DNA of 64,000 nucleotides from Streptomyces sp. DG2A-72 (GTDB lineage: Bacteria; Actinomycetota; Actinomycetes; Streptomycetales; Streptomycetaceae): positions 4,302,001-4,366,000 of the forward strand of contig NZ_JASTLC010000001.1 in assembly GCF_030499575.1 (NCBI RefSeq). The letters run 5' to 3'. Under the pieces are notes generated by a model. The model saw only the letters and a list, made by a program, of their open reading frames with translations. It had not been told where the DNA came from and did not search any database. A program made the position numbers and the translations under genes. Shown here piece by piece: positions 59,010 through 64,000 of the stretch (within the stretch, counting starts at the first letter, position 1; each line of letters opens with the position of its first letter).

Positions 59010-60461
59010 TCACCCCGGCCACACGATCGCCTGCACCTCGCTGTACGCATGCAGGGCATACGACCCCACATCCCGCCCCACCCCGCTCTTCTTGAACCCC
59101 CCGAACGGCGCCTCCATGTTCCGCCCGACGGTGTTCACGCCCACCCCGCCGGCCCGCAGTTGCCGGGCCACGCGGAATGCCCGGGCCACGTCGGACGACC
59201 AGACGTAGTCGATCAGGCCGTAGTCGCTGTCGTTGGCGAGGGTGATCCCCTCTTCCTCCTCGTCGAAGGGGATGACACACACGACCGGGCCGAAGATCTC
59301 CTCCCGGGTCACGCGCATCGGAGAGGTGCAGTCCGCGAGGAGGGTCGGGGGGACGTAGAAGCCGCGGTCGTACGGGGGGCGTTCGCCGCCCGTCACCACC
59401 GTGGCCCCCTCCTTGCGGCCCAGCTCGACGTACGACTCCACCCGTTCCCGGTGCTCAGCCGAGATCACCGGCCCGACGACCGTCCCGGGCTCCCTCGGGT
59501 CACCGACCGTCAACCGGCCCGCATAGCCCGCCAGTTGCTCGACCAACCGGTCGTACACGCCGCGCTGCGCCAGCACTCGCGTCGGTGCCGTGCAGATCTG
59601 GCCGCTGTAGAAGGAGAAGGTGGTCCCGATGCCGGCCACCGCCGAGCCGAGGTCCGCGTCGTCGAAGACGAGCGCCGCGCCCTTCCCGCCCAGCTCCATC
59701 AACTGGCGTTTCATGTCGCGCCCGCACACTTCGGCGATGCGCTGTCCTACGGCGGTGGAGCCGGTGAAGCTGACCATGTCGACGTCCGGGGAGGACACGG
59801 CCGCCTCGCCCACCTCCACCGAACGGCCGCAGACCACGTTCACCACGCCCGCCGGAACGCCCGCCGCCGCCAGCGCCTCGGCCATCCGGAACACCGACAG
59901 GGGGTCCTGCGGGGCGGGTTTGACGACGACCGTGTTGCCCATGGCCAGCGCGGGGGCGATCTTGCCCGCCGGGTTGGCCCAGGGGTTGTTGTAGGAGGTG
60001 ACGCAGGTGACGACGCCGACGGGTTGGCGTACGGCAAGGGCGCCCATCACCGCCGCCCTGCCCATCGGACCCGCCTCGTTGATCTGCGGCGGGATCGCCC
60101 ACTCCGCCGGCTCGACCTTCGCGTACCGCCGGAAACGCGCCGCGCCGACGCCGACCTGCATGCCGTACGCCGTCCCGGTCGTCGCCCCCGTCTCCGCCTG
60201 CGCCAGCCGGGCATACGGCTCCAGGTGCCCGCGGATGATGTCCGCCGCCCGGCCCAGCACGACCGCCCGCTCCTCCGGCGTCGTACGCGACCACGGACCG
60301 AAGGCCTCGCGGGCCGCGGCGGCAGCCGCGTGCACCTGATCCCGCGAGGCCTCCGGCGCCCACCCGACGGTCTCCTCCGACGCCGGGTCGATCACCTCGT
60401 AGTGGCCGCCGTCCGGCTCGACCCACCGGCCACCGATGAACAGCCTCTGGCCATCGGTCAC
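59010..60461 (-). CDS. Aldehyde dehydrogenase
   Basis: A 483-residue NAD(P)-dependent aldehyde dehydrogenase, last gene of a minus-strand catabolic cluster. The catalytic Cys lies in YSGQICTAPTR and the general-base Glu in LMELGGKGAAL. The cofactor part has VVVKPAPQDPLS and SFTGSTAVGQRIAE. GTG 60461 overlaps the amidohydrolase stop (GTGA), so the genes are coupled. The substrate is probably an aldehyde produced earlier in this pathway. Confidence 0.92.
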   Translation of the reverse strand: MTDGQRLFIGGRWVEPDGGHYEVIDPASEETVGWAPEASRDQVHAAAAAAREAFGPWSRTTPEERAVVLGRAADIIRGHLEPYARLAQAETGATTGTAYGMQVGVGAARFRRYAKVEPAEWAIPPQINEAGPMGRAAVMGALAVRQPVGVVTCVTSYNNPWANPAGKIAPALAMGNTVVVKPAPQDPLSVFRMAEALAAAGVPAGVVNVVCGRSVEVGEAAVSSPDVDMVSFTGSTAVGQRIAEVCGRDMKRQLMELGGKGAALVFDDADLGSAVAGIGTTFSFYSGQICTAPTRVLAQRGVYDRLVEQLAGYAGRLTVGDPREPGTVVGPVISAEHRERVESYVELGRKEGATVVTGGERPPYDRGFYVPPTLLADCTSPMRVTREEIFGPVVCVIPFDEEEEGITLANDSDYGLIDYVWSSDVARAFRVARQLRAGGVGVNTVGRNMEAPFGGFKKSGVGRDVGSYALHAYSEVQAIVWPG

Positions 60462-62188
60462 TTGGTGCCCACCGTGCTCGTGTCCCGCCCGGACCGCAGC
60501 ACCTTCCCCGGCACCGCCCCCGTCACCACGTCGTCCCGGATCGCCTCGACTCCGTTGACCCACACGGCCCGCACCCCGAGCGCCTTGGAGTCCAGCCGCG
60601 GACTGTCACCCGGCAGGTCGTGCACCAGAGTGGCTTTGCCGGCGTCGATCCGTTCCGGGTCGAAGAGGACGAGGTCCGCATGAAAGCCCTCCGCCACCCG
60701 GCCCCGCTCCCGCAGCCCGAACAACCGCGCCGGATCATCGGTCAGCATCTTCACCGCCTGCTCAAGGCCGGCCAGCTTCCGGCCGCGCAGACAGTCCCCG
60801 AGGAACCGGGTCGTGTACGGCGCCCCGCACATCCGGTCCAGATGCGCCCCCGCGTCCGACCCCCCGAGCATCACGTCCTCGTGCTGCCAGGCCTCGGCCC
60901 GCATCGCCCAGGACGCCGGGTCGTTGTCGGTCGGCATCGGCCAGAGCACCGTACGCAGCTCGTCCGCCGCACAGATCTCCACCAGGCACTGGAAGGCGTC
61001 CTGCCCGCGTTCCGCCGCGATGTCCTCCACGACCCGCCCGCTCAGCCCACGGTTCGCCTCGCTGTACGTGTCGCCGATGACGTACCGCCCGAAGTTCGTC
61101 AGCCGCCGGAAGACACCTGCCTCCTTGCTGCCCGCCCGCTCCAGCATCTCCGCCCGCACATCGGCATCCCTGAGCCGCGCGATCCGCTCCGGCACCGGCA
61201 GCCCCAGAATCGGCCCCCACCCGGGGATGAGGTTCAGCGCGCAGAAGGTTCCGAGGGACATGTTCATCGGCGTGAGGATGGGCATCGTCAACGCCACCAC
61301 CCGCCCGCCCGCCTTCCGCGCCCGTTCACTCGCGACCAACTGCCTCGGCACGCGCTCAGGGACGGAGGAGTCGATCGTCAGCACATTCCAGTTCAACGGC
61401 CGCCCCGCCGCCGCGCTCATCTCCACGAACAGATCGATCTCGGCATCACTGAACTGATCCAGGCACCCGGCCACGATCGCCTCGATCTGCGTACCCTCGT
61501 GCTCCCCGACCGCCTGGGAGAGCGCCAGCAACTCGGCAGGCTTCGCATGCCGGGAGGCGACGGGCTGCCCGTCCCCGTCGGAATGGGTGGAGGACTGCGT
61601 GGTCGAGAATCCCCACGCACCCGCGTCCATCGCCTCGTGGAACAGGCGGAGCATGGCGGCGAGTTGGTCTTCGGACGGCTGACCGCCGACAGCATCCGGC
61701 CCCATCACATACCGCCGCAGCGCACAATGCCCCACCATGAAGCCCGCGTTGACGGCGATACGACCTTCGAGCGCATCGAGGTAGTCCCCAAAAGAACTCC
61801 AACTCCACGGCGCCCCCTCCTCCAGCGCCACCAGCGACATGCCCTCGACCTTGGACATCATCCGGCGCGTGTAGTCGGCATCGTCCGGCCGGTCGGGGTT
61901 GAGGGGCGCGAGCGTGAATCCGCAGTTGCCGGCAGCGACCGTGGTCACCCCGTGGTTCAGGGACGGGGTGGCGTACGGATCCCAGAACAACTGGGCGTCG
62001 TAGTGCGTGTGGGGATCGACGAACCCGGGCGCGAGAACGAGCCCGGCGGCATCCTCACTGGTCCGAGCCTCCTCGGTGACGGTACCGATGACGGCGATAC
62101 GACCGTCTCGTATGCCGACATCGGCAGTGAAAGCAGCCGCACCGGTCCCATCGACGACGGCCGCACCTTTGATGACGTGATCAAGCAT
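60458..62188 (-). CDS. Amidohydrolase of the N-acyl-D-amino-acid deacylase type
   Basis: A 576-residue amidohydrolase (family 3). The metal motif is FVDPHTHYDAQLFWDP (HxH). Next are HGVTTVAAGNCGF and, near residue 145, FMVGHCALRRYVMG. A late Asp lies in GGSDAGAHLDRM. These are D-aminoacylase-type features. It hydrolyses an amide or ester bond; the true substrate is not known. It is coupled to the aldehyde dehydrogenase and follows the LLM gene. ATG 62188 lies after GGAGGTGA. Confidence 0.88.
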   Translation of the reverse strand: MLDHVIKGAAVVDGTGAAAFTADVGIRDGRIAVIGTVTEEARTSEDAAGLVLAPGFVDPHTHYDAQLFWDPYATPSLNHGVTTVAAGNCGFTLAPLNPDRPDDADYTRRMMSKVEGMSLVALEEGAPWSWSSFGDYLDALEGRIAVNAGFMVGHCALRRYVMGPDAVGGQPSEDQLAAMLRLFHEAMDAGAWGFSTTQSSTHSDGDGQPVASRHAKPAELLALSQAVGEHEGTQIEAIVAGCLDQFSDAEIDLFVEMSAAAGRPLNWNVLTIDSSVPERVPRQLVASERARKAGGRVVALTMPILTPMNMSLGTFCALNLIPGWGPILGLPVPERIARLRDADVRAEMLERAGSKEAGVFRRLTNFGRYVIGDTYSEANRGLSGRVVEDIAAERGQDAFQCLVEICAADELRTVLWPMPTDNDPASWAMRAEAWQHEDVMLGGSDAGAHLDRMCGAPYTTRFLGDCLRGRKLAGLEQAVKMLTDDPARLFGLRERGRVAEGFHADLVLFDPERIDAGKATLVHDLPGDSPRLDSKALGVRAVWVNGVEAIRDDVVTGAVPGKVLRSGRDTSTVGTK

Positions 62189-62226
62189 GGGCTCACCTCC
62201 TGGAGCTACGGTGACCTGACCTACCT

Positions 62227-62270
62227 AGGGGCGCGGGGAACTGCGCGACCGGCCACAACGGACCCGCAGA
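62227..62270 (+). repeat. Dispersed Streptomyces intergenic repeat, copy 5 (partial)
   Basis: It reads AGGGGCGCGGGGAACTGCGC, GACCGGCCACAACGG and CCCGCAGACG, matching the right half of copy 1. It sits between the LLM gene and the amidohydrolase gene. Confidence 0.7.
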
Positions 62271-62282
62271 CGCCAACGAACC

Positions 62283-63401
62283 TCAGGCCGCCCTCCGGAA
62301 CCGCGTAGTCCGATGCACCGGATCCGTATCGATCTTCGGAATCACGTGCTCCCCAATAAGCCGAATCGTCCGCAACGTCTCCTCCTTCGGCACCCCCACC
62401 GGCAACCCGAAGCTCAACTGATCCGCCCCCGCCTGCTCCCACCGCTTGCACTGCGTGAGCACCTCGTCCGGATCCCCGCAGATCAGCAGCTCCTCCTCGA
62501 TGAGGACCTCGACGAACTCCGCGGTGTACTCCGGCAACGTCTCCGGCCACACGGGAAACCCTTCCGGCCGCGGAAACGTGTCGTGGTACCGGAACACCAG
62601 CGAGGGCAGATAGTGCAGCCCCCCGTTGACCGCAATCTCGATCGCCTCGGCATGCGTAGGCGCACAGATAGCGGTGGTCGTCACCATCACGTTGTCGTTG
62701 ACGAAGTCCCCGACCGGCTCCGCATCCACCACCGCCGTCTTGTACTGCTCCAGCACCCACTCCATGTCGGAGACCTTCTGCACGCTGAACCCGAGCACAC
62801 CGAGCCCCTTGCGGGCAGCCATCGCATACGACGGAGGAGAGCCCGCCGCGTACCACATCGCGGGGTGGGACTTGCCGTACGGCTTCGGCAGGACCTTCCG
62901 CGGCGGCAGCGACCAGTGCTTGCCCTGGAAGCCCACATACTCGTCCTGGAGCCACATCTTCGGGAACTCGGCGATGGTCTCTTCCCAGATCTCCTTGGTG
63001 TAGTTCATATCGGTCACGCCCGGTATGAACCCCAGGATCTCGTGCGACCCCGCCCCCCGCCCGCTGCCGAACTCGAAGCGGTTCTGGGAGAGATGGTCGA
63101 GCATGGCCACCTTCTCGGCGACCTTGACCGGGTGGTTGACCTGGGCGAGGGGATTGAAGATCCCGGAGCCGAGATGGATGCGCTCGGTCGCGTGGGCGAG
63201 GTACCCCAAGAACACGTCGTTGGCGGAGAGGTGCGAGTACTCCTCCAGGAAGTGGTGCTCGGACGCCCACGCGTACTTGAAGCCGGACCGGTCCGCCTGG
63301 ATGACGTACTCGGTCTCCTCCATCAGCGCCTTGTGCTCGGCCAGCGGGTCGGTCTCGGCGCGCTTGCCCACGTATCCCTGTACAAAGAGCCCGAATTCCA
63401 A
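62283..63401 (-). CDS. LLM-class flavin-dependent monooxygenase
   Basis: A 372-residue bacterial-luciferase-like oxidoreductase. Barrel parts are MEFGLFVQGYVGKRAETDPLAEHKALMEETEYVIQADRSGFKYAWASEHHFLEEYSHLS, then RIHLGSGIFNPLAQVNHPVKVAEKVAMLDHLSQNRFEFGSGRGAG. The SEHHF motif and QVNHP loop are typical of FMN-dependent monooxygenases in catabolism. ATG 63401 follows GGAGGTT-like sequence. Two TetR-type palindromes lie in the upstream region, so this gene probably starts the operon. Confidence 0.88.
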   Translation of the reverse strand: MEFGLFVQGYVGKRAETDPLAEHKALMEETEYVIQADRSGFKYAWASEHHFLEEYSHLSANDVFLGYLAHATERIHLGSGIFNPLAQVNHPVKVAEKVAMLDHLSQNRFEFGSGRGAGSHEILGFIPGVTDMNYTKEIWEETIAEFPKMWLQDEYVGFQGKHWSLPPRKVLPKPYGKSHPAMWYAAGSPPSYAMAARKGLGVLGFSVQKVSDMEWVLEQYKTAVVDAEPVGDFVNDNVMVTTTAICAPTHAEAIEIAVNGGLHYLPSLVFRYHDTFPRPEGFPVWPETLPEYTAEFVEVLIEEELLICGDPDEVLTQCKRWEQAGADQLSFGLPVGVPKEETLRTIRLIGEHVIPKIDTDPVHRTTRFRRAA

Positions 63402-63438
63402 GGAGGTTCACCGTCCCCGGTCTGGAATGCTGTGGATT

Positions 63439-63457
63439 ATCTGATGGGCCGTCAGAT
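63439..63457. promoter_or_regulatory. TetR-type palindromic operator upstream of the LLM gene
   Basis: ATCTGATGGGCCGTCAGAT is a near-perfect inverted repeat (8 of 9 pairs). It lies 38 bases before the LLM start and matches the operator at 32042-32058 in sequence and spacing. Confidence 0.7.
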
Positions 63458-63492
63458 CGCTGACTGTGGCACCGTACGCATGAGCCGTCAAT

Positions 63493-63511
63493 AGCTGACG
63501 GCAAGTCAGAT
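63493..63511. promoter_or_regulatory. Second operator-like site at the end of the SDR gene
   Basis: AGCTGACGGCAAGTCAGAT reads in reverse as ATCTGACTTGCCGTCAGCT, matching the site at 63439-63457 in layout with weaker symmetry. It covers the stop codon of the SDR gene. A tandem operator for the LLM promoter is the likely role. Confidence 0.55.
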
Positions 63512-64000
63512 AACGGATACGCCCGCCAGCCACCCGCCGTCGATCACGAACGGCTGCCCGGTGATGTACGACGAGTCCGCACAGGTCAGGAACAGCGCCA
63601 GCCGTGCCACCTCCTCCGGCTTCCCGATCCGGCCGAGCGGCACGAGCTTGCGGTAGAGCCCGTCGAGCGCCCTCGACGTCTCCTCGGCGTCCGCTCCGGG
63701 ATCCAGCAGCCCCGGGTTGGACATCGCGGTGTCGATGGCGCCGGGACACATGGCGTTGACCCGGATGCCGCGGGGCGCCAGCTCCAGGGCGGCGACCCGG
63801 GTGAGGCCGAGGATGGCGTGCTTGGTGGCGGAGTACGTCCCGACGGCCGCCATGCCGGTCACCGCGGTGTACGAGGCCGTGTTGACGATCGTGCCGCCGT
63901 CGGCCATCTCGGGCGCGACGGTCTTGATACCGAGGAAGCAGCCGACCTGGTTCACCCGCACGACCTGCATGAACTCGTCGAGGGGCGTGTCGACGAGGGA
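63506..64000 (-). CDS. Short-chain dehydrogenase (5'-truncated by window edge)
   Basis: The last 164 codons of an SDR, open to the window edge. The catalytic Ser-Tyr-Lys set is seen in [12 protein letters not shown] and [36 protein letters not shown] and [16 protein letters not shown] are typical of 3-alpha/20-beta-hydroxysteroid-type SDRs. The N-terminal cofactor loop is outside the window. It belongs to the catabolic cluster with the LLM monooxygenase, amidohydrolase and aldehyde dehydrogenase. Confidence 0.9.
   Translation of the reverse strand, partial: SLVDTPLDEFMQVVRVNQVGCFLGIKTVAPEMADGGTIVNTASYTAVTGMAAVGTYSATKHAILGLTRVAALELAPRGIRVNAMCPGAIDTAMSNPGLLDPGADAEETSRALDGLYRKLVPLGRIGKPEEVARLALFLTCADSSYITGQPFVIDGGWLAGVSVI

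Overview
The window is high-GC actinobacterial chromosome, almost certainly Streptomyces. The supporting evidence is GC-rich third codon positions, frequent GTG starts, many ATGA/GTGA stop-start overlaps, XRE/DUF5753 regulators paired with DUF397 or DUF6879 proteins, DUF6415 proteins, an F420 biosynthesis gene (fbiC), a CebR-type operator and a dispersed intergenic repeat beginning near GGTTCGGCAGCG. It reads like accessory or semi-core chromosome: many small regulators, secreted enzymes, decayed genes and scraps of mobile elements. I saw no rRNA, tRNA or CRISPR array.

Layout. 0-5.4 kb: end of a two-component system, a barstar plus secreted barnase-like RNase pair, a stand-alone fructose-type PTS IIC and a secreted S1 protease. 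5.4-6.7 kb: decayed DNA with a tyrosine-integrase remnant. 6.8-11.3 kb: small chaplin-like secreted protein, SRPBCC protein, PP2C phosphatase, a GH5-FnIII-CBM2 mannanase/cellulase preceded by a perfect CebR operator, and a DUF574-type methyltransferase. 11.2-18.6 kb: about 7.3 kb bounded by two copies of the methyltransferase/MFS convergent junction (76 bp identical). One copy keeps the methyltransferase and has lost most of the MFS gene; the other is the reverse. Between them lie a DUF6415/XRE-TPR/GNAT island, a frameshifted isochorismatase, a CGNR regulator, a dehalogenase-like hydrolase, a NUDIX protein, and fragments of a Tn3-family transposase and of dihydropteroate synthase.

18.6-34.6 kb: MFS exporter with a divergent ArsR-type regulator, glutathione peroxidase, broken MerR gene, lipoprotein, large membrane protein, a D-Ala-D-Ala carboxypeptidase with a very long acidic cytoplasmic extension, GPP34 protein, XRE/DUF397 genes, an EthD-like protein divergent from an SDR, and a sodium:solute symporter. 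34.6-46.7 kb: ADP-ribosylglycohydrolase with a frameshift, a second DUF6415 island (with methyltransferase and small conserved proteins, divergent from a fused DUF6879 protein and its XRE regulator), an HATPase/XRE/DUF397 group beside a 906-residue P-loop-TPR protein, and a Phd/RelE-like toxin-antitoxin pair.

46.7-64 kb: fbiC, an F420-type luciferase-like oxidoreductase, a CehA/McbA metallohydrolase, a CapA-like protein, an NmrA-type reductase, an IS5 transposase scrap, an MBL hydrolase, an M15-like peptidase, a deazaflavin-dependent nitroreductase, and a minus-strand catabolic cluster (aldehyde dehydrogenase, N-acyl-D-amino-acid deacylase-like amidohydrolase, luciferase-like monooxygenase, SDR). 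Matching 19-bp palindromes sit before that cluster and in the EthD-like/SDR divergent promoter 31 kb away, suggesting one TetR-type regulon whose regulator lies outside the window.
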